From an uncultured Leifsonia sp. (GTDB lineage Bacteria > Actinomycetota > Actinomycetes > Actinomycetales > Microbacteriaceae): a stretch of DNA of 64,000 bases. Both the position numbers and the translations under genes were made by a program. Location: the NCBI RefSeq assembly GCF_945957465.1, contig NZ_CAMFLC010000011.1, forward strand, positions 18,665-82,664. The letters run 5' to 3'. Positions 1-7,959 of this stretch are shown here, one piece after another. Under the pieces are notes generated by a model that was not told the DNA's origin, made no database searches, and saw only the letters and a program-made list of their open reading frames with translations. Within the stretch, counting starts at the first letter, position 1. Each line of letters starts with the position of its first letter.

Positions 1-2846
1 ATCGTCACGACGCGTTGCTCGACACTCCGAGCGAGCAGATGGAGGCTGCCGTCGCCGCCGATCGAGCGGCGACCGGAGCTGAAATCGGCCGCAAGCGCGA
101 AGGGGTCACCCGTGTAACAGCCCTGCTCGACGCCGTTGTGAGTGCGGAGGCAGCCGTGGGACAGGCTGCACTGAGGGAGGCTGAAGCCGAAAGTCGCCGC
201 GCGGATGCCATGGAAGAACGCGTCGCTGCCGACGCTGCGGTCGATGACGCGGTCGATGCCTATCTCTCCGACGTCGAGATCGCCCTGGCCGCGCTGACCG
301 AGTTGTCGATTTCGGACGCTGCTTTCGAGGATTTCACTGACTGGGTCAGGCTTCGCGCCGGTGAGAACCCAGCGGCGATGGCGCTTCGCTTATCGGCTGA
401 CGGGGTACTGGACGATTTGCGCGGTCAGCGTGCCTCCAAGACGCTGCAACTGGAGGAGCTTGCGCGTCGCATCCTCGACCTCCAGACGGAGATCGATGCT
501 CTCCAAAACGGTGAATCCGTTGAGCCTGACATGGCGCCCACGCGCGCTGCAGCACCGGGAGAGTCGATCCCGCTCTGGCGGGCAGTGAGCTTCCGGGACG
601 ATCTCGACGAGGCCGCCCGAGCCGGAATCGAGGCAGGGCTGGAGGGGAGCGGATTGCTCACCGCAGCGGTCGTCTCCGATGGATCGGTTCGACGCGTCGA
701 CGACGGACAACTCATCCTGCTTGCGACCGACGTTCCCGTGTCGGGTCGCACCCTCGCGGATGTGCTCATCGCCGAGCCGCCGGCCGGCACTGCCGTCATG
801 GAGTCGACCATCACGGGGGTCCTTCGCGGTATTGCCCTCAGCGAAGCTCCCGACGACGATCCCGCACCGGTGTGGGTGGGCACATCCGGCCGGTACCGTC
901 TCGGATCGGCGTATGGTGCCTGGTCGGCGGACTCCGCCCGGTTCATCGGCGAGAGCGCTCGAGCGGCGGCTCGCGAACAACGGTTGCGTCAGGCGCGAGC
1001 CCAACTCGACCAACTCGCCAGCGAAGAATCCGACCTGCACAGGCTTCTCGCGACAATTGCCGAGCGCGTGGCGACCGTCGAGCGGGAGCGAGGAGCGGTG
1101 CCGTATCCGCACGCGCTCCAGAACGCAGATGATGCTGCGCGCTCCGCGGCCGAACGCGTCCGGCAGCGTGAGGCCGAACTCGTCAAGGCGCGGGAGTCGG
1201 CATCTGTCGCGGCAAGGCGCGCCCGGTCTGCGGTGGAGGAGCTTCGTGCCGATGCGGAGGTTCTCGGGTTACCGGCCGCAGTGGAGGGTATCCGGGCGCT
1301 CGGCATCGCCCTGTCCTCGTACGAGCGGCTCGTCGAGGGTGCTTGGAATAGCCTCTCTCGTGTTGCCGACGCGCTAAGGGTGTTGGTGCGCTCGAGCGAA
1401 CAACTGCGTCAGGCTCAGGGGGATGCCGAACGTGCGTCCGAAGAGAAGGAAGCGGCCGTCACCGAGCTGATCGTGAAACGGGCGCACGCCGACGGGTTGC
1501 GGGTCTCCGTCGGGACCGACGTGGAGCATCACCGCGAACGCGTAGCGGTGAATGCTGCCAGAACGAAGCAGGTGGACCGGGAGCTTTCTCGGCTCAGCCG
1601 CGAGGAGAAGAACCTCGGCGAGATCCGGGGTGGGCTAAGCGAGAAGCTCAACGGCATGCGCTCAGACCAGGAACGAAGCCACGAAGCCCGGGTGGAGGCC
1701 GTCGACGCGCTGCGCCGCACCACAATGCTGGGGTTGGCGCGCGTCGCCGAGCTGGAAGCCGAAGAACCGGAGGGAATGGACGAGTGGGCCGTCACCTCCG
1801 GCGTGCGGTTCGCGCGTGCTCTCGACGCCGAGCTCGCGAGTGTCGACGCGTCGATCGAGCGTTACAACCGGCTGCTCTCGCAGGTCCATAGCGAGTTCAC
1901 CGACCTCCAGCGTTCGCTGGGTCGTCACGGTCACGAGGCGGCGTACATCCCGAGCGACGACGGTGTGCGGGTCGTCGTGTCGATCTCGGGCCGTGAGCTG
2001 CTCCTCGTCGACCTCGCCGTCCAGTTGGGCGATCGGATCGAAGAGCACGAGCGCTTGCTCAACGCGAAAGAGCGCGAGATCATACAGACCCACCTCGTCG
2101 CCGAGGTCGGCGCCCAGCTGTCCGAGTTGATCGGTGAGGCCGACCACCAGAGCGTTCAGCTGAACAACGAATTGCGCACCCGCCCCACCTCGACCGGCAT
2201 GACACTACGCGTGCTGTGGAAGCCACGCTCGGATGGTCCGGCGGGGCTGACTGATGCGCGACGGATCCTCGGCACGACCGCAGATGTCTGGGGCGAAGAC
2301 GACCGCACCGCCCTCGGCGCGTTCCTGCAGGCGCGGATCGCGGAAGTCCGCGACGCGGATGAGGCCGGCAACTGGTACGACCATCTCGGCGAAGCGCTCG
2401 ACTACCGTCGCTGGCACCGTTTCACGGTCGAGCGGCAGCAGGGCGGAAAGTGGAAGCCCGCGACGGGGCCCGCATCCGGCGGGGAGCGTGTGCTGGCAGC
2501 GAGCATTCCGCTCTTTGCCGCGGCGTCATCGCACTATCGAACAGCAGCGAATCCGTATGCGCCGCGTCTCATCATGCTCGACGAAGCGTTCGCCGGCGTT
2601 GATGACAGCGCGCGGGCCGATTGTCTCGGTCTGCTGGCGGAGTTCGACCTGGACGTCGTGATGACGAGCGAGCGCGAGTGGGGATGCTACCCGGAGGTGC
2701 CAGGACTTTCGATCGCTCAGCTCACTCGCTTCGACGGTGCGAACGCGGTGCATGTGCAGCGTTGGCGCTGGGACGGCCGCAAGCGCACGGAGGTCGCTGA
2801 ATGTGACGTGGTCGCCGACGCCGCCCGCGCGGGCGAACTCTGGTGA
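1..2846 (+). CDS. jetC: Wadjet JetC-like SMC ATPase (TIGR02680 family), 5'-truncated by window edge
   Basis: This is the C-terminal part of an SMC/MukB-like ATPase; the frame is already open at the left edge, so the start and the Walker A lie outside. Visible features are long Ala/Glu/Arg-rich heptad stretches typical of coiled coil, an ABC signature SGGER at about 2475-2489, and a Walker B (PRLIMLDEAFAGVD) near 2560-2600. The family TIGR02680 is the JetC component of type II/III-like Wadjet systems, which recognise and cleave plasmid DNA by loop extrusion. The next gene encodes the cognate JetD, and the GTGA overlap at 2843-2846 implies translational coupling. The full family protein is about 1,300-1,400 residues, so roughly a third is missing here. 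jetA and jetB would be expected just upstream, outside the window. The assignment rests on motif order and the JetD neighbour. Confidence 0.87.
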   Translation, partial: RHDALLDTPSEQMEAAVAADRAATGAEIGRKREGVTRVTALLDAVVSAEAAVGQAALREAEAESRRADAMEERVAADAAVDDAVDAYLSDVEIALAALTELSISDAAFEDFTDWVRLRAGENPAAMALRLSADGVLDDLRGQRASKTLQLEELARRILDLQTEIDALQNGESVEPDMAPTRAAAPGESIPLWRAVSFRDDLDEAARAGIEAGLEGSGLLTAAVVSDGSVRRVDDGQLILLATDVPVSGRTLADVLIAEPPAGTAVMESTITGVLRGIALSEAPDDDPAPVWVGTSGRYRLGSAYGAWSADSARFIGESARAAAREQRLRQARAQLDQLASEESDLHRLLATIAERVATVERERGAVPYPHALQNADDAARSAAERVRQREAELVKARESASVAARRARSAVEELRADAEVLGLPAAVEGIRALGIALSSYERLVEGAWNSLSRVADALRVLVRSSEQLRQAQGDAERASEEKEAAVTELIVKRAHADGLRVSVGTDVEHHRERVAVNAARTKQVDRELSRLSREEKNLGEIRGGLSEKLNGMRSDQERSHEARVEAVDALRRTTMLGLARVAELEAEEPEGMDEWAVTSGVRFARALDAELASVDASIERYNRLLSQVHSEFTDLQRSLGRHGHEAAYIPSDDGVRVVVSISGRELLLVDLAVQLGDRIEEHERLLNAKEREIIQTHLVAEVGAQLSELIGEADHQSVQLNNELRTRPTSTGMTLRVLWKPRSDGPAGLTDARRILGTTADVWGEDDRTALGAFLQARIAEVRDADEAGNWYDHLGEALDYRRWHRFTVERQQGGKWKPATGPASGGERVLAASIPLFAAASSHYRTAANPYAPRLIMLDEAFAGVDDSARADCLGLLAEFDLDVVMTSEREWGCYPEVPGLSIAQLTRFDGANAVHVQRWRWDGRKRTEVAECDVVADAARAGELW

Positions 2847-4087
2847 GCGAAGACGGCGCGCAGCTCGCTCAGCTTCGACGGATCCTGGGCACTCCGGACA
2901 CCGCCTGGTTGCTCTCTCGCTTGCGGGCCCGCCTCGAGCAGAGGGGCATTCTTGCCGGGACCGTGACGAAGCAGGCGGCGACCACTGCGGAGCGGGTCGC
3001 AGCCTCCAGGTTTTTCGGCAAGCCCGTTCGCTCGGGCTCGAGCGCAACGGTCTCGCTCGAGGCGCTCGACGCGCTACTGCGGCGGGGAGCGTGGCCGGAG
3101 GGCCTGGAATCTGCCGTCATCGCCCTCACGGGTCCGGTTGTCGGCCCGGAGGTCCGACGGGCCGAGCGCGAAGCCTGGCTGGAAGCCGCCGCCACACTCC
3201 GCCAGGTGACAGCCGTTCACCCTGACCTGGCGGAGTGGACAGACCAAGCAGGGCGCACAGGGGCATTGAAACGCGCTGTCCGGACAACGGCTGAAGCGCG
3301 CCGTCTAGCGGCCCAGCTCGTGACGCTTGCCAGCGCTCTTCCAACGGAAGGAGAGGTACTCGGCGTGCTCGCCGCGCGACTCTTCGGGGATGCGCACGCG
3401 CTGGACTCGAAGACGACGCTCGGCGCACTGGCGGTCGGGCTAGCTGCGGCGATCGGCGGCAGCCCCAGCCCTTCGAGCGCACACGATCGACGGGAGGCGT
3501 GGCTCTCCTGCGGCGTCGTTGTGGACGAGCTTTCATCGACGGTCATCGCTCTCGGGCTTCCGGGCGGCGCCACGTCGCCGACGGCCCGAGCGCTCGCCGC
3601 ACTGTCGGAGTCGGGCCAGCCGGCGGTCTTGACCTATCGCCAGCTCGCCGTCGACGACATCGGCACCTGTCCGCAGGTCGTCTGGGTGTGCGAGAACCCT
3701 GCGGTGGTCGCATCTGCGGCAGTCCGTTTCGGGGCGGCCGCACCAGCGCTGGTGTGCGTCAACGGACAGCCGGGGGCTGCGGTCGTCCGCTTGCTTACGC
3801 GACTGCTCGAAGGCGGTTCGAGCCTTCGATATCACGGGGACTTCGACGCGGGCGGGATCTCGATCGCTCGCACGTTGGCACGTCGGGTGCCCTGGTTGCC
3901 CTGGCGCTTCGACGAAGAGCACTACCGTGCTGCGTGCGCCTCTGGAGAGACGTTCTCGGCGTTCACGGGAACGGTGGGGGAGACCCCCTGGGATCCGGGT
4001 CTGACAGCCGCGATGGACGAACTCCGTTTCCGCGTCGAAGAGGAGTCGGTTCTGCGGGAGCTCTTGGGAGATCTCGCTGCGGGGTGA
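2843..4087 (+). CDS. jetD: Wadjet JetD-like nuclease subunit (TIGR02679, DUF2399)
   Basis: This encodes 414 aa and starts at GTG, overlapping the jetC stop by 4 bp. Family TIGR02679/DUF2399 proteins resemble topoisomerase VI/Spo11 subunit A. In Wadjet, JetD is the nuclease that cuts circular DNA after extrusion by the JetABC motor. The C-terminal Toprim-like segment is visible: the acidic motif HGDFDAGG at residues 331-338, preceded by a strand with VCVNGQPGAAVVRLL, fits the metal-binding site of the fold. The N-terminal region (about 1-200) is helical and Arg/Glu-rich, as in family members. The length matches the usual 380-420 residues and no frameshift is seen. It is probably the last gene of the jet operon, since the next gene runs in the opposite direction. 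Function is inferred from family membership. Confidence 0.87.
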   Translation: MSEDGAQLAQLRRILGTPDTAWLLSRLRARLEQRGILAGTVTKQAATTAERVAASRFFGKPVRSGSSATVSLEALDALLRRGAWPEGLESAVIALTGPVVGPEVRRAEREAWLEAAATLRQVTAVHPDLAEWTDQAGRTGALKRAVRTTAEARRLAAQLVTLASALPTEGEVLGVLAARLFGDAHALDSKTTLGALAVGLAAAIGGSPSPSSAHDRREAWLSCGVVVDELSSTVIALGLPGGATSPTARALAALSESGQPAVLTYRQLAVDDIGTCPQVVWVCENPAVVASAAVRFGAAAPALVCVNGQPGAAVVRLLTRLLEGGSSLRYHGDFDAGGISIARTLARRVPWLPWRFDEEHYRAACASGETFSAFTGTVGETPWDPGLTAAMDELRFRVEEESVLRELLGDLAAG

Positions 4088-4206
4088 CTCGGAAGCGATG
4101 CACATGCTCGCACTCTGGCGGAGTGGATGGGGAAGTGCAGACAAACTCTGTCCGCCAACCGATTTTCGATTGCGATCCGTCGAACGAACGCAAACGTCGC
4201 GTTGAG

Positions 4207-4806
4207 TCAGGGTGTCTTGGGATTCAGCTCGACGTCCGGAAGCAGCGTCGTCGGGTAGTCCGCTCGATGCGCGACGGCGCGTTCGACGAGCGCGTAGACG
4301 CGGTCGTTCAGCGCATCGCCGGGGTAGTAGGACGAAAAGATTGATTCGGCCTCGTCGGCACTCTCGATGTCGAGTTCGGTGACGAGGCTGACAATGTCGG
4401 CCGTGTCGCGTCCAGGCCGGCTCATCGCGGCTCGGAGCTTCATGGCGAGGAGCGCGTCAGCCGGCGCGACCTCGACGAGGATGCCATCGCGGTCGTACAG
4501 CGGTCGCCAGTTCACGGACTTGCCCCAGTCTGGGAAGAACTGGGACGCATTCGCGTTCAGCCAATCGGTCGGCCAATCCCGCTCGATCGCGATGCGTTCT
4601 GCGATGGGAAGGAGCGCGTCGTGGGGGTCAAGCCGCGCATCGACATCGACTGTTCGCCGGCGGTCCACATGGGAGAGCGCGAGCGCGGCACCGCCGACGA
4701 TGCTGATCCGGACGGGCCCGATGTTGGCGCTATATACACGTTCGATGAGGTCGTTGAGTGCTTCGATCAGTGAGCCACGATCGAGCTGCGGGCTCGGATC
4801 AGACAC
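4207..4806 (-). CDS. AbiEii/DUF6036-type nucleotidyltransferase, probable toxin of a TA pair
   Basis: This encodes 199 aa of the minimal nucleotidyltransferase type. A GG pair at residues 38-39 is followed by TVDVD at 52-56, giving the GG...TxDxD catalytic signature. A KLRA segment and an RDTADIVSLV helix downstream are typical of AbiEii/DUF6036 proteins, which are encoded beside a helix-turn-helix antitoxin. Toxins of this superfamily modify RNA, such as tRNA 3' ends, or proteins by adding nucleotides; the target here is unknown. Its start codon overlaps the 3' end of the upstream XRE gene by 8 bp, so translation is probably coupled and the antitoxin is made first. It sits just downstream of jetCD, convergent with it, consistent with a defence island. 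The family is fairly clear; toxicity is inferred. Confidence 0.78.
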   Translation of the reverse strand: MSDPSPQLDRGSLIEALNDLIERVYSANIGPVRISIVGGAALALSHVDRRRTVDVDARLDPHDALLPIAERIAIERDWPTDWLNANASQFFPDWGKSVNWRPLYDRDGILVEVAPADALLAMKLRAAMSRPGRDTADIVSLVTELDIESADEAESIFSSYYPGDALNDRVYALVERAVAHRADYPTTLLPDVELNPKTP

Positions 4807-5374
4807 TGGCCAGCGTTCCTTCCTCGATCAGGACACCGCGTTCGAGGAACTCCGGCGGCACTTGGGAAATGTCTGGCGCATCGTCCAGCGGATGCAGATG
4901 CGGGGCCCGCAGCTCTGCGTTGTCGGTGATCGCGTGGCTCGTCCAGGCCGCTTCGGGCAAACGCGCCTGATGAAGCCGGTAAGCGACTACTCCGGACAGG
5001 GCGGCGTCCCACTCTCGACTACCGGTGCTCTCCGGCTCAGCGACCACCAGCGCGGCGACGACCAAGGGCGCTTCCTTGGCAAGTCCATCGGAGAAGTCGA
5101 GAAGGGCCCGGAACGCGCCGTCTCTGCTGTCTTCGTGGAGCGCGGTCGCGATTCTCGCCGCCGTTTCGACCGCGCTTGGGTGCGTCGTCGGGATGAGAAG
5201 CAGGCGGTGCTGCGCGGCGCGCGCGAGGTGCGCTGCAGACGCGACGCCGGTGTCTCGCCTGCCACGTTCGACGCCCGAGACGATCGGTTGGTAGGTGTCC
5301 GCGCGGTCCGCGATTTCGGCCTGACTGAATCCTGCGGCTCTGCGCGCCGCCCGGATGAGATCCGCGAATGCCAT
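4799..5374 (-). CDS. XRE-family helix-turn-helix regulator, probable antitoxin
   Basis: This encodes 191 aa. An N-terminal XRE HTH (about residues 5-60, with FSQAEIADRADTYQPIVSGVERG as its core read in two helices) is followed by a larger helical C-terminal part that could contact the toxin. Two ATGs are in frame, at 5395 and 5374. The second is chosen because AGGTGAG lies 5-7 nt upstream of it, whereas the first has no ribosome-binding site and sits against the promoter palindrome. It precedes and overlaps the nucleotidyltransferase gene by 8 bp. A near-perfect 20-bp palindrome at 5396-5415, right behind the start, is a good candidate for its own operator. Related gene pairs behave as type II- or IV-like toxin-antitoxin modules. 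Role inferred from order and family. Confidence 0.8.
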   Translation of the reverse strand: MAFADLIRAARRAAGFSQAEIADRADTYQPIVSGVERGRRDTGVASAAHLARAAQHRLLLIPTTHPSAVETAARIATALHEDSRDGAFRALLDFSDGLAKEAPLVVAALVVAEPESTGSREWDAALSGVVAYRLHQARLPEAAWTSHAITDNAELRAPHLHPLDDAPDISQVPPEFLERGVLIEEGTLASV

Positions 5375-5395
5375 GCCACTCACCTCCGATCCCAT

Positions 5396-5415
5396 TTATA
5401 CTCAATTCAGTATAA
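5396..5415. promoter_or_regulatory. Palindromic operator of the TA operon
   Basis: Seven-base arms TTATACT and AGTATAA are perfectly complementary around CAATTC, whose central AATT is itself symmetric, so 18 of 20 positions obey dyad symmetry. It is strikingly AT-rich for this GC-rich genome. It lies 21 bp upstream of the chosen XRE start and contains TATACT/GTATAA -10-like hexamers on the minus strand, so binding there would block the promoter. Autoregulation is inferred. Confidence 0.65.
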
Positions 5416-5645
5416 CTCCAGCTTGCGCCAATGGGCGACTCAATCGCTCCAGAGCGTCCCCGCTCTCCCCCAAGACGCGCTCGTTGAGCCGGCGCTCGTA
5501 CCTGGAGATGGCGACTGTCCTACCATCCCGTCCGGTCGCGATTCGAAGGACCATGGTCCCGCGGATCATCGCCTCCTACGCTGCATGATTGTCCGGGGTG
5601 TTCGATCAATCGGGCTCGCCCTGCGGATGGAAGGGGCCGGAACTC

Positions 5646-6350
5646 ATGAAGCGGTTGCCTGTTCAGGTCGTTCTCGGGGCACTTGTGCTGGCCGCGGGGG
5701 TCCTCCTGCTGCTCGAAGCTCTCGGCGTGATCGTCACGCCGGTCTTGTGGGCGCTGGTGCTGGTGGCTGCTGGCGTGACGTTCGGGTTCGTGTTCTTCGC
5801 GGAGCGACGGTCCTGGTGGGCGGCCATCCCGAGTGCTGCGCTGATCGGCGCAGCGATCGTCACGCTCATGGATCTCGACCCGCGCGGGCTCGGCCAGTGG
5901 ACCGCGGTGCCGATGCTCGGCGTGCTCAGTTTGGGCTTCTGGGCCATCTATCTGCGCGATCGACGTCACTGGTGGGCGCTGATCCCGGGCGGAATCCTGC
6001 TGACGCTCTCGATCGTCACCGCCCTGGCCGGCACGGTGGGCGGTGCGGGAACGGGTGTGGCCTTCCTGTTGGGGGCGGCCCTCACCTTCGTCCTGGTCGC
6101 CGTGCTCCCGGGAGGAACGTCCCCGCGCTGGTGGGCCTGGATCCCGGCCGGTGTGCTGGCTCTGGCAGCGGTCGCGGTGCTCGCCAGCGTGGCGGAATGG
6201 TTCGCGCTGGTGAACGTGCTCTGGCCGATCGCCGTGATCGGGGCGGGGGCGTTCCTGATCGGGCGGGCGGTCCGGCGGCGGAGGCGACCCGGGGACGGCG
6301 CCGATGCCGGGTCCGGCGCGACGTCGCCCGGGACCGCGGATCGTTCGTGA
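5646..6350 (+). CDS. Polytopic membrane protein of unknown function
   Basis: This encodes 234 aa from the ATG at 5646, preceded by GGAAGGGG at a plausible distance; an upstream in-frame start would add 19 non-hydrophobic residues without a better ribosome-binding site. The protein is almost entirely hydrophobic, with paired segments VLGALVLAAGVLLLLEAL, LWALVLVAAGVTFGFVFF, and four to six more. Each pair is separated by a short Arg/Trp-rich turn (ERRSWWAAIP, DRRHWWALIP, SPRWWAWIP), so it is an internally repeated two-helix unit with a WW-A-IP motif present three times. The tail is cytoplasmic and Arg-rich (GRAVRRRRRPGDG). The repeated architecture is seen in uncharacterised actinobacterial membrane proteins. 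I cannot assign a function; no enzyme motif is visible and the neighbours are unrelated. Confidence 0.72.
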   Translation: MKRLPVQVVLGALVLAAGVLLLLEALGVIVTPVLWALVLVAAGVTFGFVFFAERRSWWAAIPSAALIGAAIVTLMDLDPRGLGQWTAVPMLGVLSLGFWAIYLRDRRHWWALIPGGILLTLSIVTALAGTVGGAGTGVAFLLGAALTFVLVAVLPGGTSPRWWAWIPAGVLALAAVAVLASVAEWFALVNVLWPIAVIGAGAFLIGRAVRRRRRPGDGADAGSGATSPGTADRS

Positions 6351-6372
6351 GCGCAGATCGTTCGTGAGCGCA
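6339..6372. repeat. 17-bp tandem duplication across a stop codon
   Basis: GATCGTTCGTGAGCGCA occurs twice head to tail, at 6339-6355 and 6356-6372. A third, degenerate copy (GACCGCTCCTGACG...) follows. The first copy contains the TGA stop of the preceding membrane-protein gene. This looks like a recent small duplication; no function is evident. Confidence 0.8.
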
Positions 6373-6664
6373 GACCGCTCCTGACGATCGCGAATCGCTC
6401 GCGCTCCGCATACACGGCGGAGGTGTCCCATTCGTGGACGCCCCGGCAGACGCCGGACCGGTCGGGGGCGACCCAGAGCGTGGACACATGCCGGGGAAGC
6501 CGACGCACAGTGACGTGTTCAGGGTGCTTTCGACCTCGAAGAGTCGATGTGCGCGCCCCCGGATGAACCGCAGACGGAACCCGACGATGAGGACGCAGGG
6601 GCCACGCGGCAGCACCGGGCCGCGGCCCGGCTCGCGGCCACTCGCGGTCGCCGGCGGGGCCGCC
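6373..6664. other. Non-coding interval
   Basis: About 290 bp lie between the 3' ends of two convergent genes (membrane protein and GyrI-like protein). Reading both strands I see only shadow frames rich in Arg/Ser/Pro, no ribosome-binding site with a credible start, and no strong hairpin with a T-run. Confidence 0.5.
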
Positions 6665-7153
6665 TCACCGCGTCGACGTCGGGGCGTGCGGGTCGTCGGC
6701 TACCGGCCAGCTGATCTGTGTGCGCCAGCGGGCCGGGTCGGGTTCCGCGCCCGGATCGGAGAGATAGGACTCCCACATCGCCTCGCCCGGCGTGAGGTCG
6801 TGGTCGCGGAAGTACCGCTGCACGTCTGCATACGCCTCCTGGAGGGTGTCGTAGGAACCGACGTGGATCGCTTCGACGATCCGTCCACCCGGGAGGACGC
6901 CGGGGACGACCGAGCCGGACGGTTCGATCGGTTGCGATGCGGGGAACCCGGCCTCGACGTCGACCGTGTCGGTCGGCATCCCGTAGTACTTGCCGAAGGG
7001 TGGTCCGGCCGGGTGCCGGCCCTGCGTGGTCAGCGCGGCCATGGTGTCGTGGAAGGCTCGCGAGAAGAACGCCGGGAGCTCGTCCATCCGCACCCGCTCG
7101 CGGACCACAGCGGACGGCTGCTCGGTGCGCTCGGAAATCGAGATCGTGGTCAT
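6665..7153 (-). CDS. GyrI-like small-molecule-binding domain protein
   Basis: This encodes 162 aa from the ATG at 7153; the frame is open further upstream, but the extra residues are Arg-rich and unlike the family. The sequence is a stand-alone GyrI-like/AraC effector-binding domain. It has the PPFGKYYGMPTD, VEAGFP and GGRIVEAIHVGSYDTLQEAYADVQRYFRDH segments, which recur in this fold as the alternating strand-helix SHS2 repeats, and the closing MWESYLSDP with its Glu and Tyr that often line the pocket. Stand-alone members bind or hydrolyse hydrophobic or cationic small molecules, and some protect against DNA gyrase inhibitors. There is no DNA-binding domain, so it is not itself a transcription factor. 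The family is clear; ligand and role are unknown. Confidence 0.83.
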   Translation of the reverse strand: MTTISISERTEQPSAVVRERVRMDELPAFFSRAFHDTMAALTTQGRHPAGPPFGKYYGMPTDTVDVEAGFPASQPIEPSGSVVPGVLPGGRIVEAIHVGSYDTLQEAYADVQRYFRDHDLTPGEAMWESYLSDPGAEPDPARWRTQISWPVADDPHAPTSTR

Positions 7154-7272
7154 GACGTCAGTGTGGAGGCGCTCGCGTTCGGGCAGCAGGGCCGAAAGAC
7201 CCTCATCGGCCGAAGCGCCGGCTACTAGGCTGACCGTCGCCGGCCGACGTGCGCCGAGCCAGGGGGTCACTG

Positions 7273-7959
7273 ATGAACGCACCGGGATCGCAGCGGCAGC
7301 GCGTGCCTCTGTGGGCGCCCTGCTATGGCGCCTCATTCGCGGAGGCCTTCGTGCGCTTCTGGAAGAAGTACGCACGCTTCGATGGGCGAGCCAGTCGAAG
7401 CGAGTACTGGTGGTGGGCGTTGGTGGGTGCGCTGGTCCCTCTCGTCCTGTACGGGATCGTGCTGCTCGGCGCGGTGGTCGGATCGTCCAGCGATGCGGAG
7501 GGGAGCCTCACGCCGGGGCCCGGGATCGCCGTCGGCACCGTTCTGCTCGTCGCATGGTGGTTCGCGACGCTGATCCCCGGTCTCGCGCTCGCGGCGCGCC
7601 GCTTGCACGACGTCGATCTGAGCGGTCTGCTGCTGCTTCTGCTGCTCATCCCGAGCCTGGGCGGATTCGCGATCTTCGTGTTGACCCTTCTTCCCCCGAA
7701 CCCGCGTGGAGCCCGCTTCGACCGCCCGGACAACGAGGTGCCGGGGTACACGGTGATCGTCCCCGGCGCGGGCGCCGTGCCGCGGGATTACGGCTGGCCT
7801 CCTGCGCCGCCGCTCCCTTACGCGGGTCCGGCCGGCGGCCAGCCCCTCTACGCAGCGCCCCCGGAGCCGCGAGCGCCCGGGACGTCGCCCGAGCAGCCAC
7901 CCGGCGAGCCTCCGGCTCAGCCTCCCGTGCCTCCCCAGAGTCCGCCCCCCGAGGGGTAG
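7273..7959 (+). CDS. DUF805 family membrane protein with Pro-rich tail
   Basis: This encodes 228 aa from the ATG at 7273, with AGGGGGTC about 6 nt upstream. Residues about 22-150 form a DUF805 domain: the soluble start FWKKYARFDGRASRSEYWWW is the hallmark, followed by three or four membrane segments (LVGALVPLVLYGIVLLGAVVG, GTVLLVAWWFATLIPGLALA, LLLLLLLIPSLGGFAIFVL). RRLHDVDLSG is the conserved Arg-His-Asp stretch of the family. The C-terminal about 80 residues are a disordered Pro/Gly/Ala-rich tail, common in actinobacterial members. DUF805 proteins have no established biochemical function. The last 43 bp overlap the 3' end of the convergent P-type ATPase gene, so the two transcripts are antisense at their ends. 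Confidence 0.83.
   Translation: MNAPGSQRQRVPLWAPCYGASFAEAFVRFWKKYARFDGRASRSEYWWWALVGALVPLVLYGIVLLGAVVGSSSDAEGSLTPGPGIAVGTVLLVAWWFATLIPGLALAARRLHDVDLSGLLLLLLLIPSLGGFAIFVLTLLPPNPRGARFDRPDNEVPGYTVIVPGAGAVPRDYGWPPAPPLPYAGPAGGQPLYAAPPEPRAPGTSPEQPPGEPPAQPPVPPQSPPPEG

Noticed and set aside
5375..5395. Upstream ATG at 5395 as start of the XRE gene
   Set aside because: It has no ribosome-binding site and directly abuts the palindromic operator; the ATG at 5374 has AGGTGAG correctly spaced.
6351..6664. Minus-strand frames of 170-300 codons over the end of the membrane protein
   Set aside because: They run antisense across the membrane-protein gene, are Arg/Pro/Ser-rich, and include the 17-bp duplication.
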